From assembly GCF_009846755.1 (NCBI RefSeq), contig NZ_AQOR01000019.1, positions 1 through 64,000 of the forward strand: a stretch of 64,000 nucleotides of DNA, written 5' to 3'. This DNA comes from Alcanivorax sp. S71-1-4. Its GTDB lineage: Bacteria > Pseudomonadota > Gammaproteobacteria > Pseudomonadales > Alcanivoracaceae. The notes beneath the pieces are model-generated. The model saw nothing but the letters and a program-made list of their open reading frames with translations, was not told the origin of the DNA and searched no databases. Position numbers and translations under genes: made by a program. Position 1 is the stretch's first letter, and each line of letters starts with the position of its first letter. Below, piece after piece: positions 33,818-42,596 of the stretch.

Positions 33818-34240
33818 ATGCACTCACTGGATGAAGCACAACGGGTACTGGAAGACGCGCCGTTTATTCGGGCGCTTGGCATGCAGGCCGAGCACGTCGC
33901 GCCGGGGGAAATCATCACCCGGCTGGTGTGCCGCCCGGACCACCAGCAGCACGATGGTTTCGTCCACGCCGGTGTGCTCGGCACGATGGCGGATCACAGT
34001 GCCGGCGCGGCGGCGGCCACCTTGTTGTCGCCGGGCCAGATGGTGCTGACGGCGGAATACAAGCTCAACCTGCTGCGTCCGGCGCAAGGGCAGAGCATGG
34101 TCTGCGAAGCGCGGGTGCTGAAACCGGGCCGTACCCTGACGGTGGTGGAATCCGAAGTCTGGGCCGAAAGCGAAGGGGTGCCACGCAAACTGGTGGCCAA
34201 GGCTACCGTGACGCTGGCGGTGATGACGCGCCCGGCCTGA
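33818..34240 (+). CDS. PaaI-type hotdog thioesterase
   Basis: 140 residues. The hotdog signature HQQHDGFVHAGVLGTMADHSAGAAA matches PaaI/YigI thioesterases, which hydrolyse acyl-CoAs; the acidic residue after the helix (ADHSAG) is the usual catalytic position. The second half has LTAEYKLNLLRPA. 22 nt after the OmpA gene on the same strand, but with no obvious functional link. The stop codon abuts the stop of the convergent DCC gene. Confidence 0.9.
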   Translation: MHSLDEAQRVLEDAPFIRALGMQAEHVAPGEIITRLVCRPDHQQHDGFVHAGVLGTMADHSAGAAAATLLSPGQMVLTAEYKLNLLRPAQGQSMVCEARVLKPGRTLTVVESEVWAESEGVPRKLVAKATVTLAVMTRPA

Positions 34241-34642
34241 TCAGAAGCGCTCGCGCTCCTTCAGGTCGAGATTGTTGATGCGGGTCTTGCGCAATATTTT
34301 CAGCAGCAGGTTACGGCAGGCCCGCAGCAGCGGGTAGAGCACCCGCGACAGGTGCCGCGAGCCGAACAACCGGCGGTTGAACCGGTTGAAGAGGCCCGAT
34401 GGCGAGCCGAGCAACGCCAGCATGTGGATGGCATCGGCGCCGTAGTAAAGCTGGTGATCCAGCTTCAGGACCATGCCCTGGTCAATATCCAGCCCCGCCG
34501 CGGTGATCTCGTCCATCAGCGGCCCCGGTGCGCGGGCATCCACCAGCACCAGTTCGCCCGCCGATTCCCGAATCCGTACCAGCCGGCAATACTGATCGCA
34601 GGCGGGGCATTCGGTGTCATAGACCAGATAGATTGTCTGCAT
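34241..34642 (-). CDS. DCC-family (DUF393) thiol-redox protein
   Basis: 133 residues from the ATG at 34642. The N-terminus has YDTECPACDQYCRLVRI with the D-x-x-C-P-x-C motif that names this family, thioredoxin-like in fold. A basic, partly hydrophobic C-terminus follows (LSRVLYPLLRACRNLLLKIL). Likely involved in thiol-disulfide chemistry; substrate unknown. Tail-to-tail with the thioesterase with no gap. Confidence 0.85.
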   Translation of the reverse strand: MQTIYLVYDTECPACDQYCRLVRIRESAGELVLVDARAPGPLMDEITAAGLDIDQGMVLKLDHQLYYGADAIHMLALLGSPSGLFNRFNRRLFGSRHLSRVLYPLLRACRNLLLKILRKTRINNLDLKERERF

Positions 34643-34714
34643 GGGCAAGGGGCCGGGATGGTATTCGGTGGCCCCAAGGTTACCATAGGGCATCATCCCG
34701 TACCGGAGCCGCGC

Positions 34715-35011
34715 ATGCCCACCGATCTCCCGCCCGACACGCAAGAGGCCATCGAGGCCGCTGTCTTTCGCCGCCTGCTGGCGCACCTGGAAAGCCGCCC
34801 GGACGTACAGAACATCGACCTGATGAACCTGGCCGGTTTCTGCCGTAATTGCCTGTCAAAATGGTACGCGGCCGCCGCCGCCGAACAGGGTGTCGAGGTG
34901 GACAGCGATGCTGCCCGGGAGCGTGTCTATGGCATGCCCTATGCTGAATGGAAAGCACGTCACCAGACGGAGGCCACACCGGAACAACTGGCGGCTTTCC
35001 GCAAGCCGTGA
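34715..35011 (+). CDS. DUF1244 family protein
   Basis: 98 residues. The diagnostic block is LMNLAGFCRNCLSKWYAAAA, with two Cys spaced CxxC, followed by VYGMPYAEWKARHQ. The family is small, soluble and conserved in Proteobacteria with no established function. Divergent from the DCC gene; an 80-nt gap separates it from the DUF6394 gene downstream. Confidence 0.88.
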   Translation: MPTDLPPDTQEAIEAAVFRRLLAHLESRPDVQNIDLMNLAGFCRNCLSKWYAAAAAEQGVEVDSDAARERVYGMPYAEWKARHQTEATPEQLAAFRKP

Positions 35012-35091
35012 CGTTGCGCTGACGCCGCAAGCTGGTAGTCTCGGCGGAATCGACCGCTGTCGTCACCGGATAACCGATCAAGGAATGCGTG

Positions 35092-35475
35092 ATGAATCTT
35101 GAGAAAGTCGTGTTCGGCTTCTTTATCCTGCTGGCCCTGACCCTGAATTTCGGTTTCTTTCTTGGCGAAATCGACAATGTGCACCACCACAACGTCTATG
35201 AACTGTTCGCCGCCATTATCGTCAGCCTGATCGCCACGGCGCTGAAATTCGGCGAGCGCACCCAGATCGGTGCGGTGTTGCTGGCGGCGAGCCTGGTGGC
35301 CGACCTGCAATTGATCGCCGCCGCGCTGGTGTGGACCATTGCCGTCCACGTGACCGACGTGGGCCTGACACCGGCGGTGATGGCGAGCATCGTCTCGCTG
35401 TCCGGTGGCGCCCTGCTGGCCAATCTGGTGTCTGCGGTGCTGCTGGTGGTCGAGACCGCCAGCCTGCACCGGTAA
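35092..35475 (+). CDS. DUF6394 membrane protein
   Basis: 127 residues, about four membrane segments (VVFGFFILLALTLNFGFFLG, YELFAAIIVSLIATALKF, TQIGAVLLAASLVADLQLIA, ALLANLVSAVLLVVETASL), with GEIDNVHHHNVYE between the first two. ATG preferred over the GTG at 35089; AAGGA lies upstream. It ends 6 nt before a K+ channel gene, so the two are very likely co-translated and may be subunits or partners. Confidence 0.83.
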   Translation: MNLEKVVFGFFILLALTLNFGFFLGEIDNVHHHNVYELFAAIIVSLIATALKFGERTQIGAVLLAASLVADLQLIAAALVWTIAVHVTDVGLTPAVMASIVSLSGGALLANLVSAVLLVVETASLHR

Positions 35476-35481
35476 CGGTCG

Positions 35482-37221
35482 ATGATCCGCTCGGTGGTCC
35501 CGCTGCTGCTGCGGCGCATGCGCGTGCCGCTGGCGGTGCTGATCGGCGTCTACGGCGTGGCGGTGCTGGGGTTCACGCTGATGCCCGGTGTCGATGACCA
35601 GGGCAACGTCTGGCACATGAGCATCTTCCAGGCGTTCTACGTGGTCAGTTATACCGGCAGCACCATCGGTTTTGGCGAAGTGCCGTACCCGTTCTCCGAT
35701 GCGCAACGGTTGTGGACCATGGCCAGCATCTACATGACGGTGTTTGCCTGGCTGTATTCCGTCGGTACGATCATTTCCCTGTTGCAGGACACCGGCTTCC
35801 GCCAGGCGCTGCTGATGGCGCGCCTGCAACGCAGCCTGAGCAGTTTTAGCGAACCGTTCTATATCATCTGCGGTTACGGTGACACCGGCCGCCTGCTGGC
35901 GCGCTCGCTGCTCAATCGTGGCCGGCGTGTGGTGATCGTCGACAAGGACCCGCACAACGTCGAAGACCTGCGCACCCGTGACCTGGGTGTCTATGTGCCG
36001 GCGTTCTGCATGGACGCGGAAATTCCCGACAACCTGCTTACTGCCGGCCTGCAACATCGCTGGTGTGCCGGCGTGCTGGCGGTGACTGACGATGACCACG
36101 CCAACCTGAAAGTCGCGATCACGGTGAAATTGCTGAACAGCAAGATCAAGGTGTTTTGCCGCGCCGACGCGCTGGCGACGGTGGACAACATGCTGTCGTT
36201 CGGCACCGATCTGGTGGTGAACCCGTATCAGGATTTTGCCCACCGGCTGTTGATGGGCATTTTCGAGCCGGACAGTCATCGTGTGTACGACTGGCTGACC
36301 TCGTTGCCGGATTACCCGCTGCCGGAACGCCCCGAGCCGCCGCAGGGACGCTGGATCATCTGTGGTTACGGACGCTTTGGGCGCGCAGTGCATCGCGCGC
36401 TGACCTCGCGCGGTATCGAGGTCACGCTGGTCGTGGAAAACGCGAAGGAAAAGGGCTGCCCGCCGGGCACGATCGAGGGCAAGGGCACTGAGGCAGTGAC
36501 CCTGCGCGCCGCCGGCATCGAGAGCGCCAGCGCACTGGTGGCCGGCACCGAGGACGATGCCGACAACCTGTCGATCATCATGACCGCGCGTGCGCTCAAC
36601 CCGGACATCTATCAGGTGGCGCAGGAAAACCGGCTGCACAATCGCGCGCTGTTCCAGGCCGCCGATGTGGCGCTTGCCGTGCAGACCAGTTACATCATTG
36701 CCAGCCGCTTCCTGTCCGTGCTGGGAGCGTCGTTGCTGAAGGAATTCCTGGAACAGGCGGGTGAGCAGGGCAATGAATGGAACCGCGCGCTGGCGCTGCG
36801 CATGCGTCAGGGCTGCGACGCCCTGACACCGGAAAGCTGGACGTTACGCGTCAGCAAGAACCGGGCGCCGGCGGTGGCTCTGGCGCTGGACCTGAACGAA
36901 TCGGTGACCCTGGCAACGCTGTGCCGTGATCCGCGCGACCGCACCCGTTCGCTGGACACCATTGCCCTGATGCTGGAACGGCAAGGCGAGCGGCAGTTGC
37001 TACCGGCCGGCGAGACGCCATTGCAGATGGGCGACCGGGTGCTGTTCTGCGGCACGGAGCGGGCGCTGGACCTGATGAGCTGGAACGTGTCGCACCTGAG
37101 CGTGTTGCGTTACGTCCACAACGGCGAGCAGCATCCGGACGGCTGGATCTGGCGGCGCCTGGCGAAACGCCGCCGCGAACGGGCCGCCGGCGTGCCGGAG
37201 GTTGATGAAACAACGGTGTGA
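35482..37221 (+). CDS. Potassium channel with two RCK (TrkA-N) domains
   Basis: 579 residues. Two membrane segments flank a pore loop with selectivity-filter-like TGSTIGFGEVP (residues about 55-65). Two RCK nucleotide-binding domains follow, starting YIICGYGDTGRLLA (about 128) and WIICGYGRFGRAVH (about 291), then TrkA-C-like sequence. The filter is GFG rather than GYG, a common variant. RCK domains usually gate channels by NAD(H), nucleotides or Ca2+. Encoded with DUF6394. Confidence 0.9.
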   Translation: MIRSVVPLLLRRMRVPLAVLIGVYGVAVLGFTLMPGVDDQGNVWHMSIFQAFYVVSYTGSTIGFGEVPYPFSDAQRLWTMASIYMTVFAWLYSVGTIISLLQDTGFRQALLMARLQRSLSSFSEPFYIICGYGDTGRLLARSLLNRGRRVVIVDKDPHNVEDLRTRDLGVYVPAFCMDAEIPDNLLTAGLQHRWCAGVLAVTDDDHANLKVAITVKLLNSKIKVFCRADALATVDNMLSFGTDLVVNPYQDFAHRLLMGIFEPDSHRVYDWLTSLPDYPLPERPEPPQGRWIICGYGRFGRAVHRALTSRGIEVTLVVENAKEKGCPPGTIEGKGTEAVTLRAAGIESASALVAGTEDDADNLSIIMTARALNPDIYQVAQENRLHNRALFQAADVALAVQTSYIIASRFLSVLGASLLKEFLEQAGEQGNEWNRALALRMRQGCDALTPESWTLRVSKNRAPAVALALDLNESVTLATLCRDPRDRTRSLDTIALMLERQGERQLLPAGETPLQMGDRVLFCGTERALDLMSWNVSHLSVLRYVHNGEQHPDGWIWRRLAKRRRERAAGVPEVDETTV

Positions 37222-37234
37222 GTTTTTCCTGTCT

Positions 37235-37657
37235 CCCACCGGGCCCATGCCCGTTATTCACTCCCGCAACATCATCGACACCTTCATTCTTCGAGAGTGA
37301 TGTAGGGTGGGTAGAGCCAAAGGCGAAACCCACCAAGTCCATGCCCATTACCCACTCCCGCAAAACCATCGAAATCACCATTCTTCGGAAGTGAGGTAGG
37401 GTGGGCAGAGCCAAAGGCGAAACCCACCAAGTCCATGCCCGTCAATCACTCCCGCAAAACCATCGAAATCACCATTCTCCAGAAGTGAAGTAGGGTGGGT
37501 AGAGCCAACGGCGAAACCCACCACGCCCATGCCCATTATCCACTCCCGCAAAACCATCGAAATCACCCGGCTTGGGTGGTGGTAGTTTTGATGATTTTTT
37601 GCGAGCAGTGCGGGACATGGTCCCGGTGGGTTTCGCCGTTGGCTCTACCCACCCTAC
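37235..37657. repeat. Dispersed repeat array 2, 94-bp period plus inverted copy
   Basis: Core units GTAGGGTGGGTAGAGCC start at 37302, 37396 and 37490, exactly 94 bp apart; a truncated unit precedes them from about 37235 and an inverted copy ends at 37657, abutting the stop codon of the next gene. Between cores the words CCATGCCC, CACTCCCGCAAAA and CATCGAAATCACC recur. It occupies the whole convergent gap; no gene is seen in it. Confidence 0.92.
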
Positions 37658-38242
37658 TCACCTTTTGTTCAGTCGGTGCAACGTGGTCACGAACTTTGCG
37701 GTCATGGCCTGTAGCCTGGCCTGTTGGCGGTCATCCTTCAGCGTATCGTTGTCGTTGAACGCCTCGTGCGCCCGACCCACGGCCAGTGAATCCGGCATCA
37801 GCATCACCCCGAGATTGGTCAGCAACTGCCGCGCCAGCGTCAGGCTGCGCAGGCCACCCAGCGCGCCGGGAGAGGCGGACAATACCAGCGCCAGCCGGTC
37901 GCGAAACAGCGCCAGCCCGTCCTGGTCACCGTCCGGACGTGACAACCAGTCGAGCGTGTTTTTCAGCAGCGGTGTGATAAAGCCGTTGTACTCCGGAGAC
38001 ACGACCAGCAGGCCCTGATGTTCAGCCAGCAACGCCTTGAGACGTTTGCCGTGTTCGGGAATGCCTTCGGCGGCTTCCAGGTCGCCCTCGTACAGCGGCA
38101 TCGGATAATCCTTTAACTCGATCAGCGTGATGTCGCCGCCGGCCTGGCGCACGCATTCGGTGGCGACGCGTGCCAGCTGCCGATTGAAAGAAGCACTGCG
38201 GGTGCTGGCGGCAAAGGCGAGAATGCGGGGCGTATCGGCCAT
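37658..38242 (-). CDS. NADPH-dependent FMN reductase family protein
   Basis: 194 residues. FMN-binding loop AASTRSASFNRQLA near the N-terminus and VVSPEYNGFITPLLKNTLDWLS in the middle are hallmarks of the FMN_red/ArsH-like flavodoxin fold. It probably reduces quinones or other small molecules with NAD(P)H. Its stop codon abuts repeat array 2. Confidence 0.92.
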   Translation of the reverse strand: MADTPRILAFAASTRSASFNRQLARVATECVRQAGGDITLIELKDYPMPLYEGDLEAAEGIPEHGKRLKALLAEHQGLLVVSPEYNGFITPLLKNTLDWLSRPDGDQDGLALFRDRLALVLSASPGALGGLRSLTLARQLLTNLGVMLMPDSLAVGRAHEAFNDNDTLKDDRQQARLQAMTAKFVTTLHRLNKR

Positions 38243-38263
38243 CTATCGGCTCCGGTCATGAAT

Positions 38264-40090
38264 TCAGGAGGATTCGTCGCCGACCAGTGCGGCGGCTTCG
38301 TCGTTGAGTGTCTTGCCGGCGTGTTGCGGGCGAACCAGCGGGGCGGTCTGCGGCAGGTTGCCGAAAGTGTGGCCACGGCCCGCCTCCAGGCCGCCGCCGG
38401 CGGTTTCCAGTTCAAAGCGGGTGGTGTCCAGCCGGCGTACTTCTTCCACGGTGTCGGCGGCGTCGTTCTCCGCAAAGCCCATGGCGCGCAGCGCGGCGTC
38501 GCCAAACACCAGCGCCGATTCAAAGGTTTCGCGGACCAGGAAATCGACGTCGTCGCGGATCAGCGTCAGCGCATGGCGGCGGTCGTAGGCGCGCACCAGC
38601 AACCGGCACAGCGGGAATTCATGCCGCACCAGCCGGGCAATGCGGCTGGCTGCCTCGGGGTTGTCCACGCACACGGCAATCGCGCGGGCGCGCTCGGCGC
38701 CGCAGGCATGCAGCACATCCAGGCGCGTGCCATCGCCGTAGTAGACCTTGAAACCGAACCGGGTGGCGTCACGGATCTGATCCGGGTCCACGTCGATGAT
38801 GGTCACGTCCACGTTGCGCGCCAGCAGCGTCTGGCTCACCACTTGACCGAAGCGGCCGAAACCGATGATCAGCATGCCGCTGGACAGGTTCTGCGGTGCC
38901 TCGACGCCTTCCAGCGACGGTGCCGGCCGGGTGTCCAGGTGGCGCAACAGCAGCAGGCTGACCGGTGTCAGCACCATCGACAGGATCACGATGGCGGTGT
39001 ACGTGGCATTCACGGTGGCATCGAACAGCCCGGACTGGCTGGCCGCCGCGAACAGCACGAAGGCAAACTCGCCGCCCTGGCCGAGCAGCGCGGTGCGGTG
39101 CAGGGCTTCGCGATGATCACTGCGCGTGACCCGGGCGACCAGATAAATACCGAGCGACTTGACTGCCGTGTACGCAATCACGCCGGAGAGGATGAGCTGC
39201 CAGTCCGCCGCCACCCGCGACAGGTCCAGCGACATGCCGACGCCGACAAAGAACAGCCCGAGCAGAATGCCCCGGAAGGGTTCGATGTCGGTTTCCAGCT
39301 GGTGACGAAAACTGGACCCGGACAGCAGCACACCGGCCAGGAAGGCGCCCATGGCCATCGACAGACCACTGAGGTCCATCAGCAGTGCGGCACCGAGCAC
39401 GATAAACAGCGCCGCAGCGGTCATCAGCTCCCGGGCACGGGCATTGGCCAGCGTGCGGAACAGCGGGTTCAGCAGCCAGCGGCCGGCCACCACCATGGCA
39501 GCAATCGCACCGACTCCGGTGATGACCGCCATCAGTCGCGAGCTGTCCGGGTCCGCGTGCCCCGGCGACAGGAACGCCACCAGCGCCAGCAGCGGCACGA
39601 TGGACAGGTCCTCCAGCAGCAGGATCGACACCGTGCGTTGTCCGGCGGGTGTCGACATGGTGCCTTCCTCTTCGAGCACCTGAAACACGATGGCAGTGGA
39701 GGAGAGCGTAAACCCCATTGCAGCGACCAGTGACACCACTGGCGACAGACCGAACACATAATGGCCCAGCCCGCTCAGCAGGGCGCCGCAGAGCATCACC
39801 TGCAAGACACCGAGGCCGAAAATCTGCTGGCGCATGCACCAGAGTTTCGAAGGCTGCATTTCCAGCCCGATCAGAAACAGGAACATCACCACCCCGAGTT
39901 CGGCGATGTGCAGTATCGCGCCGGGGTCGGTGAACAGCGCGAGGCCAAACGGGCCGATCAGCAACCCGGCGGCGAGATAGCCCAGCACCGAGCCGAGCCC
40001 CAGGCGTTTGAACAGCGTCACCGCGACGATGCCGGTGCCAAGCAGAGCGACCATCGGCATGAGTTCGCGGGCGTAACTTTCTACGGCCAT
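38264..40090 (-). CDS. Kef-type monovalent cation:proton antiporter (CPA2)
   Basis: 608 residues from the ATG at 40090. About 12 membrane segments (residues 5-385) include LGYLAAGLLIGPFGLALF and GFTLSSTAIVFQVL, typical of KefB/KefC. The C-terminal RCK_N domain (about 405-525) starts LIIGFGRFGQVVSQTLL. KefB and KefC export K+ in response to electrophile adducts of glutathione. A flavin reductase of the type that accompanies Kef is encoded 21 nt downstream, and together they fit an electrophile-stress module. Confidence 0.92.
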   Translation of the reverse strand: MAVESYARELMPMVALLGTGIVAVTLFKRLGLGSVLGYLAAGLLIGPFGLALFTDPGAILHIAELGVVMFLFLIGLEMQPSKLWCMRQQIFGLGVLQVMLCGALLSGLGHYVFGLSPVVSLVAAMGFTLSSTAIVFQVLEEEGTMSTPAGQRTVSILLLEDLSIVPLLALVAFLSPGHADPDSSRLMAVITGVGAIAAMVVAGRWLLNPLFRTLANARARELMTAAALFIVLGAALLMDLSGLSMAMGAFLAGVLLSGSSFRHQLETDIEPFRGILLGLFFVGVGMSLDLSRVAADWQLILSGVIAYTAVKSLGIYLVARVTRSDHREALHRTALLGQGGEFAFVLFAAASQSGLFDATVNATYTAIVILSMVLTPVSLLLLRHLDTRPAPSLEGVEAPQNLSSGMLIIGFGRFGQVVSQTLLARNVDVTIIDVDPDQIRDATRFGFKVYYGDGTRLDVLHACGAERARAIAVCVDNPEAASRIARLVRHEFPLCRLLVRAYDRRHALTLIRDDVDFLVRETFESALVFGDAALRAMGFAENDAADTVEEVRRLDTTRFELETAGGGLEAGRGHTFGNLPQTAPLVRPQHAGKTLNDEAAALVGDESS

Positions 40091-40103
40091 GTCGCGCTCC
40101 TGA

Positions 40104-40961
40104 TCAGCGTGGCAGGGGGATGCGTTCGCTTTCGCCCGGCACCATGGGGAAATCACCGCTCTGCCAGTTTTGCCGCGCGGTCTCGATACGCTCGCGACGG
40201 GACGAGACGAAGTTCCAGTGGATGTGCCGTTCGCCCGGCAGCGGTTCACCGCCGAACAACAGACAGCGGACGTCGCTGCCGGCGTTCAAAGTGATCTCGC
40301 GCTGGTCGTCCAGCAGCAGCACGTGGTTCAGTGGCAGCGCTTCGTCGTTGACGTCAAGCGTGCCCTGGGCAAGGTACAGCGCCAGTTGCTCCGGCCGGGC
40401 CGGCAACGTCAGCGTGGTACCGGCCTCCAGGTGCAGGTCCACGTAGACCGCAGGCGATGCCGCCTGCACTGGCGACACCCGCCCGAAGGCTTCGCCGAGC
40501 AGCACGCGCGCCACCACGCCGGGGGCTTCGTGCAGCGGCAGGGTATCGGCGGCGTGGTGCACTAACGCCGGGGCGCATTCCTCTTCCTCAAGCGGCAGGG
40601 CCAGCCAGGTCTGGATGCCTTCCACGCCGGCCTGGCTGTCGCGGATGTCGTCCGGAATCCGTTCCGAATGGCTGATGCCACGCCCGGCGGTCATCAGGTT
40701 GATGGCGCCGGGCTCAATGCGTTGCACACTGCCGAGGCTGTCGCGGTGCATCATGGCGCCACTGAACAGATAGGTGACCGTGGCCAGGCCGATGTGCGGG
40801 TGCGGCCGCACGTCGCCGCTGTGGCTGCCGGCGTCGAAATGCGCCGGGCCCATATGGTCGAAGAAAATGAATGGGCCGACGCGCTGTTGCACCGCAGCGG
40901 GCAGCAGACGCTGCACGCTGAAACCGATATCGCGCTGATGGGGCCGGAGCAGTTGCGGCAT
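40104..40961 (-). CDS. Pirin family protein
   Basis: 285 residues from the ATG at 40961. The pirin cupin signature is FIFFDHMGPAHF, then VRPHPHIGLATVTYLFSGAM with the metal-binding histidines, and GRGISHSERIP. Bicupin fold; some pirins act as quercetinases or redox cofactors. 13 nt upstream of the Kef gene on the same strand, so probably one operon with it. Confidence 0.92.
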   Translation of the reverse strand: MPQLLRPHQRDIGFSVQRLLPAAVQQRVGPFIFFDHMGPAHFDAGSHSGDVRPHPHIGLATVTYLFSGAMMHRDSLGSVQRIEPGAINLMTAGRGISHSERIPDDIRDSQAGVEGIQTWLALPLEEEECAPALVHHAADTLPLHEAPGVVARVLLGEAFGRVSPVQAASPAVYVDLHLEAGTTLTLPARPEQLALYLAQGTLDVNDEALPLNHVLLLDDQREITLNAGSDVRCLLFGGEPLPGERHIHWNFVSSRRERIETARQNWQSGDFPMVPGESERIPLPR

Positions 40962-40990
40962 GGGAGTGCCCTCTGTTGGGCGTCCGGCGG

Positions 40991-41389
40991 TCAGCCGAGA
41001 CGGGTGTCGATATGAATCTCGGTTTGCGTCATCAGTTTGTGCACCGGACACTTGTCGGCGATCTCCAGTAATTTCTGCCGTGCCGCGTCATCCAGATCAC
41101 CATTGAAGTGCAGCTGCACGGCGAGCCGGTAATGCCCCCGCTGTTCTTCACTGCTGTCGCGTTCGATGACCACATCAATGCTGTCCAGCGGCACTTTTCT
41201 GCGCCGCGCCACCATCATCACGGTGATGGCCTTGCAGGCCGCCAGAGACGCATCGAACAGGTCGTGGGGATCCGGTGCAGAACTGTCGCCGCCCAGTTCA
41301 CGGGTGACGTCGGCGAACAGGGTGTGTTCATCAATACGCAAACGCTGACGGTAGGTGCCCGTCTCGTCTTTGTGCAGTGCAACAGTCAT
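40991..41389 (-). CDS. OsmC family hydroperoxide-reducing protein
   Basis: 132 residues. Both family cysteines are seen, in DASLAACKAITVMM and ADKCPVHKLM, the redox pair that reduces organic hydroperoxides. Encoded directly upstream of the pirin gene on the same strand, suggesting a pirin-Kef-reductase-OsmC stress group. Confidence 0.92.
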   Translation of the reverse strand: MTVALHKDETGTYRQRLRIDEHTLFADVTRELGGDSSAPDPHDLFDASLAACKAITVMMVARRRKVPLDSIDVVIERDSSEEQRGHYRLAVQLHFNGDLDDAARQKLLEIADKCPVHKLMTQTEIHIDTRLG

Positions 41390-41461
41390 GGGAAGTCCAT
41401 GTCGGTGGGGATGCCCGAAAGCGTCGCGTTTTTTGTCGCGGGCGTCCAGTGCCGGGGAGTT

Positions 41462-42070
41462 TCAATGCGTGTCCGTGGCGCCACAGGCCTGCATGGCGGC
41501 CCAGGCGGCACTGACAAAGGTGTCGCGCAGGGCGGCGGGCGAGCGCTTGCGGCGGCCTTCCAGCCATTGCCGGGCATAGTCGTGCACCGGCCCGGCCAGC
41601 AGGGAATGGTGCAGGCCGCTGTCACGGGACGACAGCGCTGCGGCGCCGGGCAGGCTGTAGAAGCGCTGCCACAGTCGCTTGTTGGCGTCGGCCACTTCGG
41701 CGCTGAATTCCGCCTCGCGGTCTGCCTGCGACAGGACCACGCGATGATTGAACACGAAGCGTGCCCAGTCCGGGTGTGCGCTGATCCAGTCGATATTGGC
41801 GCCGACGATGGCGGCCACGGCCTCGCGCGCGCTGCCGGCTGCGTCGGTGGCTTGCGCCAGCCGCGCGCGGAAATCACGCAGGCCGGCAATGTACACCTCG
41901 GCGGCGAGCCCTTCCTTGTTGCCGAAACGGTGGTACAGGCTGCCGACACTGGCGCCCGAGGCGGCACGGATCATGTCGATGGTGGTCGCTTCCACGCCGT
42001 GCTCCGCAAAGCAGCGCAGGGCAGCATCAATGATCTGCCGGTGCCGTTCGGTTGACGTCAGCTTTGTCAT
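41462..42070 (-). CDS. TetR/AcrR family transcriptional regulator
   Basis: 202 residues. N-terminal HTH: RHRQIIDAALRCFAEHGVEA then TTIDMIRAASGASVGSLYHR. The C-terminal ligand domain is variable. It is 72 nt upstream of the OsmC gene on the same strand and divergent from a thioesterase gene at 42152, so it may regulate either. The AT-rich gap TAGAATAATCTTCTAGAAC beside its start contains TAGAA/TTCTA arms, a possible operator. Confidence 0.9.
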   Translation of the reverse strand: MTKLTSTERHRQIIDAALRCFAEHGVEATTIDMIRAASGASVGSLYHRFGNKEGLAAEVYIAGLRDFRARLAQATDAAGSAREAVAAIVGANIDWISAHPDWARFVFNHRVVLSQADREAEFSAEVADANKRLWQRFYSLPGAAALSSRDSGLHHSLLAGPVHDYARQWLEGRRKRSPAALRDTFVSAAWAAMQACGATDTH

Positions 42071-42089
42071 TAGAATAATCTTCTAGAAC
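42069..42089. promoter_or_regulatory. Possible TetR operator, inverted repeat
   Basis: TTAGAATAATCTTCTAGAAC contains TAGAA and TTCTA arms immediately upstream of the TetR start, in the divergent gap with the thioesterase gene. Placement is typical of an autoregulatory operator; the motif is inferred from symmetry only. Confidence 0.4.
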
Positions 42090-42151
42090 AATTTTCCAGC
42101 CATGATACACCCCCACCGGCCCGCCGGGCCATGTTGCTCAGGAGTCCCGCA

Positions 42152-42592
42152 ATGAATCCCCGTGAAATGACCGGCCTGCAAATCATGCAGGCGTTTGCCA
42201 GTGGCGCGTTCCCGCGCCCGCCGATCTCCGTCACCATGCCGATGGAGGTCGATACCGTGGAGGAAAACCGGGTGGTCTTCCTGGCCACCGCCAACGAGAC
42301 CCACACCAACCCGCTGGGGGGTGTCCACGGGGGATTTGCCGCCACGGTGCTGGATTCGGTCACCGGCTGCGCCACGCACACGGCACTCGGGGCCGGTGAG
42401 AGCTACGGCACCATCGAACTGAACGTGAAGATGTGCAAGGCCATCCCGTTCGGCAAGACGCTGCGTGCAGAAGGGCGGGTGATCAACGTCACCCGCCGGC
42501 TGGTGATTTCCGAAGGCGATATCCGGGATGACAACGGCGTGCTGTACGCGTTCGCCACCGCCACCTGCATGATCCTGCGGCCAGGTGAATAA
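42152..42592 (+). CDS. PaaI-type hotdog thioesterase
   Basis: 146 residues from the ATG at 42152, with AGGAG upstream. THTNPLGGVHGGFAATVLDSVTG is the hotdog active-site region, and YGTIELNVKMCKAIPFGKTLRAEGRV the second half. Likely hydrolyses aromatic or short acyl-CoAs. Divergent from the TetR gene, a probable regulator. Ends 4 nt before the convergent SulP stop. Confidence 0.92.
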   Translation: MNPREMTGLQIMQAFASGAFPRPPISVTMPMEVDTVEENRVVFLATANETHTNPLGGVHGGFAATVLDSVTGCATHTALGAGESYGTIELNVKMCKAIPFGKTLRAEGRVINVTRRLVISEGDIRDDNGVLYAFATATCMILRPGE

Positions 42593-42596
42593 AGAC

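Noticed and set aside
38258-39733. 491-codon plus-strand frame opposite the Kef gene
   Set aside because: Glutamine/histidine-rich shadow with no recognisable domain.
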